Source: Bacteroidales bacterium
GTDB lineage: Bacteria; Bacteroidota; Bacteroidia; Bacteroidales; P3
DNA length: 64,000 bases
Direction: 5' to 3'
Assembly (NCBI GenBank): GCA_009785425.1
Contig: WQWI01000004.1
Location: 41,381 to 105,380 of the forward strand
Shown: positions 35,194 through 43,792 of the stretch, piece after piece
Layout: each line of letters opens with the position of its first letter
How positions within the stretch are numbered: position 1 is the stretch's first letter
Translations under genes and position numbers: made by a program
Notes under the pieces: model-generated
Told to the model about the DNA's origin: nothing
The model's input: the letters and a program-made list of their open reading frames with translations, nothing else
Databases searched by the model: none

Positions 35194-36339
35194 CTACCGT
35201 AGTCTTTCAATCTCTGCATTAATTTCAGCAGCTCTATCCATCATTCGTAAATGAACATAGATATCTCTCAACGTTGTCATTACCGGAATATTTCCGGGAT
35301 CCATCTCAGATGCTCTCTCTAACATCGGGATTGCTTTTCTAAACGTTTCATTAGACAATTCGATCAACTCGTCGTATCTTCTTTGCTCAGTTAATGGCAA
35401 TGCATCGGCTTCTGCTCTGATGGCTACTCCTCGTGTTACATAATGTGCCGCTAAATTAAAAATAGCATCAAAAAAATCGGGCTGTAATTCAATAGCTCTC
35501 AAATAAAACTGTTCTGCTTCCGCAGGCATATCAATTTGATCAAATGCTACTCCTTTTGCGAAGAATACAATTGCATTATCATAGAATTGTTCGGACATAA
35601 CAGCTAAAATCTGCGATGCACGTTCAAAATTCTCAATCATCAGATGGATACTTGCCGCATTAATCATAGCACTATAATCGTCCGGAAACAATTCCGCAGC
35701 CAAATCTGCATATCTTCCGGCTCTAACGTTATCACCTTGATCTCTGAAAATTACAGCTAATGACGTATATGCCGCCGGAAAATCGGCTCTCATATCAACT
35801 AATTTTTGGAAAAATTCTTTTGCTTTAGCAATATCTCCTGCGTTGTTAGCACAAAGTGCAACGTTGAATATCGCATTGGTATCAACTATATCTATAAGGG
35901 CACTCGCTTCTACACTGATTCTGAAAGCACTTGCTGCACCTGCAAAATCATTTGCGGAAAAAAGCTCAACACCCTTATTATATGCTGCAGAGACCAAATT
36001 TCCGACTTGCATAAAATTTAAGTTTCTGAGCACATCGCCTTGGTCCAACTCAAAGGCTCTTTGAAAAGATGCAAAGGCAAGATTAACTGCATTAGGCTCC
36101 AAATTTCTAATTTCAGGGTCGGGACTGTTCGCAATTGCTGTGAAAATTCTTGCCTGAGTGAGCCATGCGTTTGCATTAGTTTGATTCTCGGTTTCAGTCA
36201 TAGCTGCTACGATGGCAGGAACGGCTCTGTCAAGTCTGCCACGAGTAAGTTCTCGGTCAGCATTTCGCAAATCTCTGGTTTGTGCAAAAACCATTGTTGA
36301 CATCAATAGAAATGCTAAAAATACATGTAATTTTTTCAT
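35194..36339 (-). CDS. Exported tetratricopeptide-repeat protein
   Basis: 381 residues. A signal peptide (VFLAFLLMSTMVFAQ) is followed by TPR-like helices over most of the length (for example FPAAYTSLAVIFRDQGDNVRAGRYADLAAELFP and NAIVFFAKGVAFDQIDMPAEAEQFYLRAIELQP). It is probably periplasmic and mediates protein contacts. It is encoded on its own downstream of gyrA, without a clear promoter box. Confidence 0.8.
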   Translation of the reverse strand: MKKLHVFLAFLLMSTMVFAQTRDLRNADRELTRGRLDRAVPAIVAAMTETENQTNANAWLTQARIFTAIANSPDPEIRNLEPNAVNLAFASFQRAFELDQGDVLRNLNFMQVGNLVSAAYNKGVELFSANDFAGAASAFRISVEASALIDIVDTNAIFNVALCANNAGDIAKAKEFFQKLVDMRADFPAAYTSLAVIFRDQGDNVRAGRYADLAAELFPDDYSAMINAASIHLMIENFERASQILAVMSEQFYDNAIVFFAKGVAFDQIDMPAEAEQFYLRAIELQPDFFDAIFNLAAHYVTRGVAIRAEADALPLTEQRRYDELIELSNETFRKAIPMLERASEMDPGNIPVMTTLRDIYVHLRMMDRAAEINAEIERLR

Positions 36340-36410
36340 GGGATGGTGTTTTTTAATTTATTGTTATTTGTTGTTTCTTTCCTACTTTGACAGTTTTGGT
36401 GCAAAAAGGT

Positions 36411-38900
36411 TTAATTAGTCTCATTGATGATTTCACTGTTTTCATCCAACTGTTCGTCATCTTCCGCAGGAACTTGCGTTACAGACGCAATAGCATCGGA
36501 ATCTCTCAGTTTAATGAGCCTGACACCCTGCGTATTTCGTCCGACAACACGCAAATCTTTCACTGCCATTCGTAAAATAACGCCTGACTTCTTGATAAGC
36601 ATCAAGTCGTCTGTATCTTTTACATTTTTTATAGCAATCAAATCACCTGTTTTTTCGGTTATACTTATGGTTTTTACGCCTTTTCCTCCCCTATTTGTTT
36701 CGCGATAATCGTCCAAATCGGAGCGTTTTCCATATCCCTTCTCCGATACAACTAATATGTCATAATCCTTACTATCTACACAAACCATTCCAATCACTTC
36801 ATCTTTTTCGCCTTGAAGTGTAATACCTTTCACACCGGATGCTCCCCTGCCCATCGGACGAACTTTCGCTTCGTTGAAGCGGATCGCCTTACCACAACGT
36901 AGAGCCAACATGACTTCATTTGTGCCATTGGTTAGTTTGGCTTCGAGTAGTTGATCGCCTTCGCGAATATTCAATGCAATAATACCATTTTGACGCGGAC
37001 GTGAATAAGCCTCCAAAGATGTCTTTTTGATGATACCGTTGCGTGTGCAAAGGATAATGAAGTTCTCCTTGAGATAATCTTCGTTTTTAAGGTCTTTTAC
37101 ATTGAGATACGCACGAACTTTATCGTCAGGTTCAATGTTAATCATGTTCTGAATTGCACGACCTTTCGACTGGCGTGTACCTTCCGGAATATCGAATACA
37201 CGCATCCAAAAACACTTACCTTTTTCCGTGAAAAGAAGCATATAGTTGTGCATAGATGCCACAAATAAATGTTCTACAAAGTCTTTATCGCGAACATCGC
37301 TACCTTTTGCACCTTTTCCTCCCCTATTTTGAACTTGATATTCAGACAGTAACGTACGTTTGATATAGCCCATGTGAGAAATGGTGATCACCACATCTTC
37401 ATCGGCAATCATATCTTCAATACGGAAATCAGATGCGGAGTACTCAATTCTACAGCGGCGTTCATCTCCGAATCTGGCTTTCATATCCAACATTTCGTCC
37501 TTAATGATTTGCATACGAATGCTTTCATTAGCCAATATTTCTTTGCAACGAGCAATAAATTCCATCAATTCGTCATATTCCGCTTGAAGTCTTTTGCGTT
37601 CTAAACCTGCCAACTGACGTAAACGCATTTCGACAATAGCCTTTGCTTGTATTTCGGTGAAATCCCACTTGGAAATCAGACCCTGAACAGCATCCTGAAC
37701 GGTCTCCGAAGCACGAATCAAGGCAATAACTTCATCAATTATGTCTAATGCCTTCAGTAACCCTTCCAAAATATGTGCACGTTCTTCGGCTTTTCTAAGT
37801 TCATACTGCGTTCGACGAACAACAACCTCGTGACGATGCTCCACAAAGTATTTAATCAAGTCTCTCAAGTTCAACAACATTGGTCGCCCTTTAACTAAAG
37901 CGATATTGTTGATGCTGAACGAAGTTTGAAGCTGTGTGTATTGATATAATTTATTCAAAACCACATTAGCTACAGCGTCTCGCTTTAGGTCAATGACAAC
38001 ACGCACGTCTTTTGTAGACTCATCGCGGACTTCCGAAATGCCTTCAATGACTTTTTCCTCTACCAATTCGGCGATTTTTTCCTGTAAAGTGGCTTTATTA
38101 ACTTGGTAAGGTATTGAAGTTATGATAATTTGGTCGTGATTACCTTTTTCATCCACTTCAATAGTCGCCTCAGCACGCATCACAACACGTCCTCTGCCTG
38201 TGTGATAGGCTTCTTTCACACCTTCATAACCATAGATAATACCACCCGTTGGGAAATCCGGTGCCTTAACGTATTGCATTAACTCATCTACTGTAATGTC
38301 TTTATTATCAATATATGAAATGATGCCATCGAGGACTTCTGTTAAGTTATGTGGAGCCATATTGGTTGCCATACCCACAGCGATTCCCGCACTTCCGTTA
38401 ATCAAAAGCCCCGGAACTTTTGCAGGTAAAACTGTTGGCTCTTGCAAACTATCATCGAAGTTCAACTGGAAATCCACCGTTTCCTTGTCAATATCTTCCA
38501 GCATCGCCTCGGCGATTTTTTTCATGCGTGCTTCCGTATAACGCATAGCAGCGGGCGAGTCTTGGTCCATAGAGCCAAAATTCCCCTGTCCGTCAACAAA
38601 TGGATATCTGAGCGACCAATCTTGTGCCATACGCACCATAGCATCGTACACCGACGAATCTCCGTGTGGGTGATACTTACCCAACACCTCTCCTACTATT
38701 CTTGCTGATTTTTTATGCCCACTACTCGACCCAATGCCCATTTCATTCATTGCAAATAAAATACGGCGATGCACAGGCTTTAAACCATCTCTCACATCAG
38801 GAAGTGCACGCGATACAATCACAGACATAGAATAGTCTATGTATGCCGATTTCATTTGGTCTTCAATACTAACGTTAATGATTTTTTCGTTTTCTAACAT
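36411..38900 (-). CDS. gyrA: DNA gyrase subunit A
   Basis: 829 residues. The breakage-reunion domain is intact: [18 protein letters not shown] near residue 35, [22 protein letters not shown] with the quinolone-resistance region, and the catalytic Tyr in [10 protein letters not shown]. The C-terminal six-bladed pinwheel includes the GyrA box region ([10 protein letters not shown]) and ends in a short acidic tail. It introduces negative supercoils with GyrB. The promoter lies at 38959-38990. Confidence 0.97.
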   Translation of the reverse strand: MLENEKIINVSIEDQMKSAYIDYSMSVIVSRALPDVRDGLKPVHRRILFAMNEMGIGSSSGHKKSARIVGEVLGKYHPHGDSSVYDAMVRMAQDWSLRYPFVDGQGNFGSMDQDSPAAMRYTEARMKKIAEAMLEDIDKETVDFQLNFDDSLQEPTVLPAKVPGLLINGSAGIAVGMATNMAPHNLTEVLDGIISYIDNKDITVDELMQYVKAPDFPTGGIIYGYEGVKEAYHTGRGRVVMRAEATIEVDEKGNHDQIIITSIPYQVNKATLQEKIAELVEEKVIEGISEVRDESTKDVRVVIDLKRDAVANVVLNKLYQYTQLQTSFSINNIALVKGRPMLLNLRDLIKYFVEHRHEVVVRRTQYELRKAEERAHILEGLLKALDIIDEVIALIRASETVQDAVQGLISKWDFTEIQAKAIVEMRLRQLAGLERKRLQAEYDELMEFIARCKEILANESIRMQIIKDEMLDMKARFGDERRCRIEYSASDFRIEDMIADEDVVITISHMGYIKRTLLSEYQVQNRGGKGAKGSDVRDKDFVEHLFVASMHNYMLLFTEKGKCFWMRVFDIPEGTRQSKGRAIQNMINIEPDDKVRAYLNVKDLKNEDYLKENFIILCTRNGIIKKTSLEAYSRPRQNGIIALNIREGDQLLEAKLTNGTNEVMLALRCGKAIRFNEAKVRPMGRGASGVKGITLQGEKDEVIGMVCVDSKDYDILVVSEKGYGKRSDLDDYRETNRGGKGVKTISITEKTGDLIAIKNVKDTDDLMLIKKSGVILRMAVKDLRVVGRNTQGVRLIKLRDSDAIASVTQVPAEDDEQLDENSEIINETN

Positions 38901-38958
38901 TCTTCTCGTTCTAAATAATTGTAAACTAACACTTGCTGTTTTTCACAAACAAGGTCTG

Positions 38959-38990
38959 CAAAGTTACGAAAAATATATGTAACTTGCAAA
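38959..38990 (-). promoter_or_regulatory. gyrA promoter
   Basis: On the minus strand TTTG (38987-38990) and TAACTTTG (38959-38966) are 20 nt apart, a full Bacteroidota promoter. Confidence 0.8.
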
Positions 38991-39022
38991 TTTTTTTTTA
39001 TTACTTTTTCATTTTTTTTTCG

Positions 39023-39030
39023 TAACTTTG
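39023..39030 (+). promoter_or_regulatory. -7 box for argF
   Basis: TAACTTTG, 34 nt before the ATG at 39065, divergent from gyrA. Confidence 0.7.
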
Positions 39031-39064
39031 CACCGAAATATAAGAACAAAAAACTATACAAATT

Positions 39065-40066
39065 ATGGCATTCAACCTAAAAAACCGTAACTTCCTCAAA
39101 TTACTGGACTTTACACCGCAAGAAATCAGATTTTTACTTGACCTTTCCGCAGATTTGAAAAAAGCCAAATACGCCGGAACCGAACAACAACGCCTTAAGG
39201 GCAAAAACATCGTATTGCTTTTCGAAAAAGATTCTACACGCACACGCTGTGCATTTGAAGTGGCTGCTTTAGATCAAGGTGCACACGTAACTTATTTAGG
39301 GCCTTCCGGCTCGCAAATGGGTAAAAAAGAATCAATGAAAGACACTGCTCGCGTACTCGGACGCATGTACGATGGTATTGAATATCGTGGCTACGGACAA
39401 GATATTGTGGAAACACTGGGGCAATACGCCGGTGTACCTGTTTGGAACGGCTTGACGAACGAGTTCCACCCTACTCAGATTTTGGCTGATTTTTTGACGA
39501 TGCAGGAGCATTCAGACAAGCCTCTACATCAAGTGAAATTCGCTTATTTGGGCGATGCACGTAATAATATGGGAAATTCACTTATGGTTGGTGCTGCTAA
39601 AATGGGTATGGATTTCCGTGCTGTTGCACCGAAAAAATGCTGGCCCGAAGAGTGGTTGGTAAAAGAATGCAAAAAAATCGCCAAAGAAACCGGTGCGAAA
39701 ATCACGTTTACCGAAAAAGTTGAAGAAGGTGTAAAAGGCGTGGATTTCCTTTATACCGATGTTTGGGTATCTATGGGCGAGCCAGAAGCTGTTTGGGCAG
39801 ATCGCATTAAATTGCTCAAGCCGTATCAAGTGAATATGAAAGTTGTGAAGGCAACAGGCAATCCGAAAGTGAAGTTTATGCACTGTTTGCCGGCATTCCA
39901 CAACCTCGAAACTGAAGTAGGTCGCGATATTTACAAGAAATTCAAACTCGATGCTATGGAAGTTACCGAAGACGTATTCGAGTCGCCAATGTCCATCGTA
40001 TTTGACGAATCGGAGAACCGTATGCACACGATTAAGGCTGTTATGGTGGCTACTTTGGGGTCGTAA
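39065..40066 (+). CDS. argF: Ornithine carbamoyltransferase
   Basis: 333 residues, the usual length. The carbamoyl-phosphate motif STRTRCAFE (near residue 57), HPTQILADF and HCLPAFHN are intact. It is close to classical ArgF/ArcB rather than to the N-acetyl- or N-succinylornithine enzymes found in some Bacteroidota. It makes citrulline from ornithine in arginine synthesis, or works in reverse in the arginine deiminase pathway. It stands alone, with a repeat-rich hairpin region after it. Confidence 0.93.
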   Translation: MAFNLKNRNFLKLLDFTPQEIRFLLDLSADLKKAKYAGTEQQRLKGKNIVLLFEKDSTRTRCAFEVAALDQGAHVTYLGPSGSQMGKKESMKDTARVLGRMYDGIEYRGYGQDIVETLGQYAGVPVWNGLTNEFHPTQILADFLTMQEHSDKPLHQVKFAYLGDARNNMGNSLMVGAAKMGMDFRAVAPKKCWPEEWLVKECKKIAKETGAKITFTEKVEEGVKGVDFLYTDVWVSMGEPEAVWADRIKLLKPYQVNMKVVKATGNPKVKFMHCLPAFHNLETEVGRDIYKKFKLDAMEVTEDVFESPMSIVFDESENRMHTIKAVMVATLGS

Positions 40067-40073
40067 TAGCAGG

Positions 40074-40109
40074 CGGATTCCTCAGTCGTTTCACTCCTTC
40101 GGAATGACA
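40074..40109. repeat. Short dispersed repeat after argF
   Basis: ggattcctcagtcgtttcac then tccttcggaatgac. An inverted relative lies at 40193-40218 (gtcatcccgaacgtagtgag then ggatct), and a third is at 13691-13729. Confidence 0.7.
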
Positions 40110-40131
40110 ACGATTGCAGGGGGACAAGAAA

Positions 40132-40172
40132 GAGAGAAAATGGGCGTGACAAAGTCACGCCCATTTTCTCTC
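40132..40172. terminator. Long hairpin after argF
   Basis: A perfect 19-bp stem (gagagaaaatgggcgtgac and its complement) with a 3-nt loop, nested between inverted dispersed repeats. It can stop transcription from argF and from the convergent gene, although a strong T-run is lacking. Confidence 0.7.
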
Positions 40173-40192
40173 CCTGCCCTCTTGTAACGCTT

Positions 40193-40218
40193 GTCATCCC
40201 GAACGTAGTGAGGGATCT
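40193..40218. repeat. Short dispersed repeat, inverted relative
   Basis: gtcatcccgaacgtagtgag followed by ggatct. It is inverted relative to 40074-40109, with the long hairpin between them. Confidence 0.65.
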
Positions 40219-40233
40219 CTCGGATCAGCAAGA

Positions 40234-40713
40234 TCAAAAAGGGTCATTACAAAAAGAACTTTGATAGTGCTCTATTGCCCTCCTTATACGAGCCAACATA
40301 TCTTCACTTGTACTAATTCTAAATCGCGTAGTCCCTGTTTCGCTCCTGGGGGTACGAGTAAAATCACTAAAAGTTGTACTTATAGTAACTCTACCGCTGA
40401 AAGATCCATCAGAACGAAATGCACTAATCGGTATCGTTTCTGTTACTGTACGCTCACGATTTCCATAACTTACAATGATTGAACAGTCCCTAACATTTAG
40501 GCTGAAAATAGTCCCTATTTCCGGCCTTCCATAAAGACGGAGTTGTTCGGACAGCCATCTTTCAGTTTCTTGTCTCGTCGGGCCTGCATTAGAATTAGCA
40601 GGTGCAGGCGAAACAATCACGTTACTTTGTCTTGTTTGGACTGTATTATTCTGTCCATAAAGAGTAATGCTAAACAACAAAATTGTTGCTATGACAGTTA
40701 AAATTTTATACAT
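40234..40713 (-). CDS. Small exported protein, unknown function
   Basis: 159 residues. A signal peptide (ILTVIATILLFSITLYGQ) is followed by a Ser/Thr/Arg-rich, beta-prone protein with two Cys (DCSIIV and SSFCNDPF). I recognise no family. It lies 11 nt downstream of another exported small protein on the same strand, so the two are probably cotranscribed and secreted together. Confidence 0.65.
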   Translation of the reverse strand: MYKILTVIATILLFSITLYGQNNTVQTRQSNVIVSPAPANSNAGPTRQETERWLSEQLRLYGRPEIGTIFSLNVRDCSIIVSYGNRERTVTETIPISAFRSDGSFSGRVTISTTFSDFTRTPRSETGTTRFRISTSEDMLARIRRAIEHYQSSFCNDPF

Positions 40714-40724
40714 AATTGATGTTT

Positions 40725-41339
40725 TTAGTTACTTAGTCTTGTTGCTATTAAAATAAAACTACCAGGACACGTAAAGGTATCCGCCGTCTCTCTTCTTTCA
40801 TTTGGTCTCAAAACAATTCTTCCTGTACCAGTCCTTCCATCTCTCCAGCAAAGGTTTGTATATTGAAATACTACACTAACCGTAAAATCATTAAAGTTTT
40901 CGAATATTAAGAAAAAATCCGAACACATAGCCGCCCTACCTGTAGAGCGATACTGCACACCGGTGGTAGTAGAGCTAGGAATACAGTGTTGCTCTCTAAG
41001 ATCTCTTTGGTGCTCTGGTGCACTTCGACAAGAAGCACAAGTTCTTGCTCGTACAACTTCAACACCCCCAATATCTTCGGTTACACAGATTCCTGCTATT
41101 CGGAGTGGACTTGCTGTTGAACCTCCTGTTGTAGCCACTTGTGCAACCTGTACAGCTTGTCCATAGACGAAACAACACTGAAATAAAAGGAGCAACATAA
41201 TTCCACACATTTTCCACAAGAAATTTTTCCTACTTGTTAGATTTTTCTGATTCATTCGTTCTTTCGAAAAAGCATCTGATTCCATTTCGCCATTACTGCC
41301 TACTACTGTTTCTAAAACAGTTTTATTGTTATACATCAT
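40725..41339 (-). CDS. Exported cysteine-rich protein, unknown function
   Basis: 204 residues from the first ATG. The hydrophobic segment MCGIMLLLLFQCCFVYGQ near residues 44-61 looks like a signal peptide, so the ATG at residue 29 (MNQKNLTSRKN) or a later one may be the true start. The mature part has several cysteines (ICVTED, RTCASCRSA, QHCIPSS) and no recognised domain. It is the first gene of a two-gene unit downstream of structured RNA B. Confidence 0.6.
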   Translation of the reverse strand: MMYNNKTVLETVVGSNGEMESDAFSKERMNQKNLTSRKNFLWKMCGIMLLLLFQCCFVYGQAVQVAQVATTGGSTASPLRIAGICVTEDIGGVEVVRARTCASCRSAPEHQRDLREQHCIPSSTTTGVQYRSTGRAAMCSDFFLIFENFNDFTVSVVFQYTNLCWRDGRTGTGRIVLRPNERRETADTFTCPGSFILIATRLSN

Positions 41340-41411
41340 TTTTCATTCCCTAATACGTGTCGGGCGCAACTTTTAATTGATATTTTTTGTTAATTGTGTT
41401 TCATTTTGGGC

Positions 41412-41599
41412 AATAAAAAAAGCGGACTTTCAAATCCACCTTAAGGTATTCGACAACCCGCATATCAGACAAGTAAGTCCGCATTACTGCGAACATCTAC
41501 TTATTCTTGATATGCCTAAAAGTGTCGAATTTTTAAGGTGAGAATCAGCAATCGCTATGTTACTTTTCGTTTTTTTACATATTTTTTCGATTAAAATTG
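41412..41599 (-). ncRNA. Structured RNA, copy B (chromosomal)
   Basis: Same type as the RNA at 8628-8830. The promoter lies at 41605-41612 and the U-run end at 41414-41420. Stems: closing 41421-41424/41553-41556, then 41437-41444/41533-41540 (caccttaa/ttaaggtg), 41448-41455/41523-41530 (attcgaca/tgtcgaat), 41460-41467/41508-41515 (gcatatca/tgatatgc) and the apical 41477-41483/41488-41494. The shared block GGTATTCRACRACCCGCA is at 41445-41462. Stem sequences differ from copy A but pair equally well. It does not overlap a gene. Confidence 0.75.
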
Positions 41600-41604
41600 T
41601 GATG

Positions 41605-41612
41605 CAAAGATA
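41605..41612 (-). promoter_or_regulatory. -7 box for structured RNA B
   Basis: TATCTTTG on the minus strand, just before the RNA, divergent from the box at 41644-41651. Confidence 0.7.
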
Positions 41613-41643
41613 CAAAAAAATTGCTAAAAACCAAAAAAAATCG

Positions 41644-41651
41644 TACCTTTG
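41644..41651 (+). promoter_or_regulatory. -7 box for the small HTH gene
   Basis: TACCTTTG, 27 nt before the ATG at 41679. A TTG start proposed at 41649 would lie inside this box. Confidence 0.65.
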
Positions 41652-41678
41652 CGATTGGAAACGGTAAAAACTACAACT

Positions 41679-41858
41679 ATGGACACAACAACAAAAGTAT
41701 TGGACGTATTTAAGGCTTCAAGCGAGCCTTTGAACGCAGGAAAAGTAGCCGAATTATCGGGTATTGACAAAAAAGAAGTGGAAAAAGCGATGAAAGTCCT
41801 TCAAAAATCGGGTGCAATCACTTCTCCCAAAAGGTGTTTTTGGACAGCGACAAAATAA
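41679..41858 (+). CDS. Small winged-HTH protein
   Basis: 59 residues from the ATG at 41679 (MDTTTKVLDVFKASS). The helix pattern LNAGKVAELSGIDKKEVEKAMKVLQKSGAIT is a minimal winged helix of the kind used by small transcription regulators. A C-terminal aromatic strand (CFWTAT) completes the wing. Target genes are unknown. It is divergent from structured RNA B and may regulate it. Confidence 0.65.
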   Translation: MDTTTKVLDVFKASSEPLNAGKVAELSGIDKKEVEKAMKVLQKSGAITSPKRCFWTATK

Positions 41859-41899
41859 AAAGATGCTTGTCCGCATGACCGTTTTGCATTAAAAGTATA

Positions 41900-42385
41900 A
41901 TGAAGCAACTCATTTACACCCTTCTTTTCTTGCTCGTTTTAACAGGATGTTCAAGCGGTAGAAACCTCACTCGAAACGCTGAAAGAGATGTTCAAGAGTT
42001 ACTGCAAATAGCAAACAGGTATATCGGTGTTCGCTATGTCTTCGGCGGAACTTCGCCCGAAAGAGGTTTCGATTGTTCGGGTTTTGTGCAGTATGTTTAT
42101 CGAAAAATAGGTTACTCATTGCCACGCACCACACGGCAACAAGCCACAGTGGGCAAAAAAGTCAGACGAAACAATTTGCAGCCTGGGGATTTGGTTTTTT
42201 TTACAGGGAGCAACAAAAACTCTCGAAACGTAGGACACGTAGGCATTGTAACCGAAGTTAATAGAGACGGACAGTTTAGTTTTATTCACGTTACTACACG
42301 TGCAGGTGTGAGGATAGATAGTATTGAGCAACCTCATTGGAACGCTCGCTATTTGACTGCACGGCGTGTTATTGGACGTTATTAA
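41900..42385 (+). CDS. NlpC/P60 cell-wall hydrolase lipoprotein
   Basis: 161 residues. A lipobox (LVLTGCSSG) gives Cys18. The NlpC/P60 domain has the catalytic triad: Cys in RGFDCSGFVQYVY (near 58), His in VGHVGIV (near 115) and the third polar His in FIHVTT. Members cleave peptides of the cell wall (gamma-D-Glu-diaminopimelate). It is probably anchored to the outer membrane, facing the periplasm. It lies 41 nt downstream of the small HTH gene. Confidence 0.9.
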   Translation: MKQLIYTLLFLLVLTGCSSGRNLTRNAERDVQELLQIANRYIGVRYVFGGTSPERGFDCSGFVQYVYRKIGYSLPRTTRQQATVGKKVRRNNLQPGDLVFFTGSNKNSRNVGHVGIVTEVNRDGQFSFIHVTTRAGVRIDSIEQPHWNARYLTARRVIGRY

Positions 42386-42516
42386 CAATTTCCGGAAGTT
42401 ATCAACATTTTAACATTTTTTAAGGAATTTTTTATACGAAAAACGAGTTTTTTGCGTTTATATGTGTGAACGGCATTCGTTCATAAACAAATTTATCAAT
42501 CAAAACGCGAAAAACA

Positions 42517-42930
42517 GTGAAAAATAAAACAGCAAGCCATCCTCTAATTGAGGATCAAAGGCACTACAAAAAAATCGGCAAACTAAAAAAGTCAATCGCC
42601 AACCATATCGGTAGAAAGCCCGCTGATATTTACATTTCCGAAAACCATTTTAAACACATTTTTATTCGACATAAAGACGAAATGGAAAATATAGGGTTGA
42701 CTCCACAAATGTTTATTGATTTGGTACTAAATGGTTTTAATCGAGTCTATAAAGGAAAAAACGAGGCACTGCTTTTGGTGCTTTGGAACTGCAAGCCGAA
42801 AGTTACAGTGATTGAACTTAACCTTGCATTAGAAAAAGAATTTTACGAGGTAATAGCCGCAACTATTGTACGAAAAAAATATTTGGAAGACAGAGAGTTG
42901 CTTTGGAAAAAAGAAAAAGGACTTGTTTAA
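42517..42930 (+). CDS. Possible BECR-fold (RNase-like) protein
   Basis: 137 residues with a GTG start, basic. The layout HFKHIFIRHKDEMENIGLTP, then LLLVLWNCKPKVTVIELNL, then FYEVIAATIVRKKYLEDRELLW resembles the phage-associated Barnase-EndoU-ColicinE5/D-RelE superfamily, often found in polymorphic toxins and phage proteins. The catalytic residues cannot be confirmed here. No antitoxin gene is adjacent. Its last codons overlap one arm of the structured RNA C on the opposite strand. Confidence 0.45.
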   Translation: MKNKTASHPLIEDQRHYKKIGKLKKSIANHIGRKPADIYISENHFKHIFIRHKDEMENIGLTPQMFIDLVLNGFNRVYKGKNEALLLVLWNCKPKVTVIELNLALEKEFYEVIAATIVRKKYLEDRELLWKKEKGLV

Positions 42931-43054
42931 GAGCAAAAGATCCGTTCATTCCTTTGTACCAACTTTCTACGTTTTGGTAGTCATTTGATTCATGCAACAG
43001 TTATTTTCGTAGTCTGTGCAATCGCCGACTGAACTAAAACAAGTCCTTTTTCAC
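42905..43054 (-). ncRNA. Structured RNA candidate C
   Basis: A minus-strand transcript of about 150 nt, from a -7 box at 43059-43066 to a U-rich end. Its first and last bases form a perfect 16-bp stem (43037-43052 with 42913-42928). Inside is an asymmetric bubble (about 15 nt on the 3' side) and a shorter stem (gttca/tgaac). Closed ends with a bubble and apical region recall 6S-like RNAs. It partly overlaps, antisense, the end of the gene at 42517-42930. No relative of RNAs A/B. Confidence 0.6.
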
Positions 43055-43058
43055 TTTG

Positions 43059-43066
43059 CAAAGATA
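43059..43066 (-). promoter_or_regulatory. -7 box for structured RNA C
   Basis: TATCTTTG on the minus strand. The predicted start (about 43054) lies right at the outer edge of the 16-bp closing stem. Confidence 0.7.
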
Positions 43067-43098
43067 CGAAAAAAGAATTGAAATTTGAAAAAAAATTG

Positions 43099-43106
43099 TA
43101 TCTTTG
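43099..43106 (+). promoter_or_regulatory. -7 box for the LolD-like gene
   Basis: TATCTTTG, 21 nt before the ATG at 43128. A TTG start at 43104 would lie inside this box and is rejected. Confidence 0.7.
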
Positions 43107-43127
43107 CATCAAAAACAACTCATAAGT

Positions 43128-43778
43128 ATGATTGAAGTTGAACATTTAACCAAAACATTCGGAGAACTAACGGTATTGTCGGACGTAAGTTTACAGATTT
43201 CGCAAAGAGAAGTCGTTTCAATCGTGGGACCGTCAGGAGCCGGAAAAACAACGTTGCTGCAAATTGCCGGAACGCTCGACACGCCAACAAAAGGACAAAT
43301 ACGGATTTGCGGAGAAGACCCTTTTATTTTGTCAAATAAAAAATTGTCGAATTTTCGTAACCAAAAATTAGGATTTGTGTTTCAATTTCATCATTTACTG
43401 CCCGAATTTTCTGCGGTTGAAAATGTAATGCTGCCTGCTCTGATTGGAAAAAAAACAAGTTCCGAAGCCCATTCGGAAGCAATGAAATGGCTCGACTTTT
43501 TCGGACTTGTGGAGCGTGCTACTCACAAACCTCACGAACTTTCGGGAGGCGAACAACAGCGTGTGGCGGTGGCACGTGCACTAATCAATAACCCGGAAGT
43601 TTTACTTGCCGACGAACCTTCCGGAAATCTCGACTCTAACAATGCCGAACAGTTGCATCATTTGTTTCTAAAACTGCGAAACGAATTTGGTCAAACCATC
43701 GTAATCGTCACGCACAACGAACATCTGGCAAATCTATCCGATCGAAAAATTTTAATGAAAGACGGAAAAATAGTTTAG
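43128..43778 (+). CDS. LolD-like ABC transporter ATPase
   Basis: 216 residues from the ATG at 43128 ([12 protein letters not shown]). Walker [10 protein letters not shown] (near 36), [18 protein letters not shown], signature [15 protein letters not shown], Walker [13 protein letters not shown] and [11 protein letters not shown] are all present. It is closest to LolD, which extracts lipoproteins from the inner membrane for transport to the outer membrane. Its permease partner (LolC/E) is not in the window. Confidence 0.85.
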   Translation: MIEVEHLTKTFGELTVLSDVSLQISQREVVSIVGPSGAGKTTLLQIAGTLDTPTKGQIRICGEDPFILSNKKLSNFRNQKLGFVFQFHHLLPEFSAVENVMLPALIGKKTSSEAHSEAMKWLDFFGLVERATHKPHELSGGEQQRVAVARALINNPEVLLADEPSGNLDSNNAEQLHHLFLKLRNEFGQTIVIVTHNEHLANLSDRKILMKDGKIV

Positions 43779-43792
43779 CAACGCCGTTTTTG

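Noticed and set aside
41649..41678. TTG start for the small HTH protein
   Set aside because: It lies inside the TACCTTTG box; the ATG at 41679 is preferred.
43104..43127. TTG start for the LolD-like ATPase
   Set aside because: It lies inside the TATCTTTG promoter box; the ATG at 43128 matches the family N-terminus.
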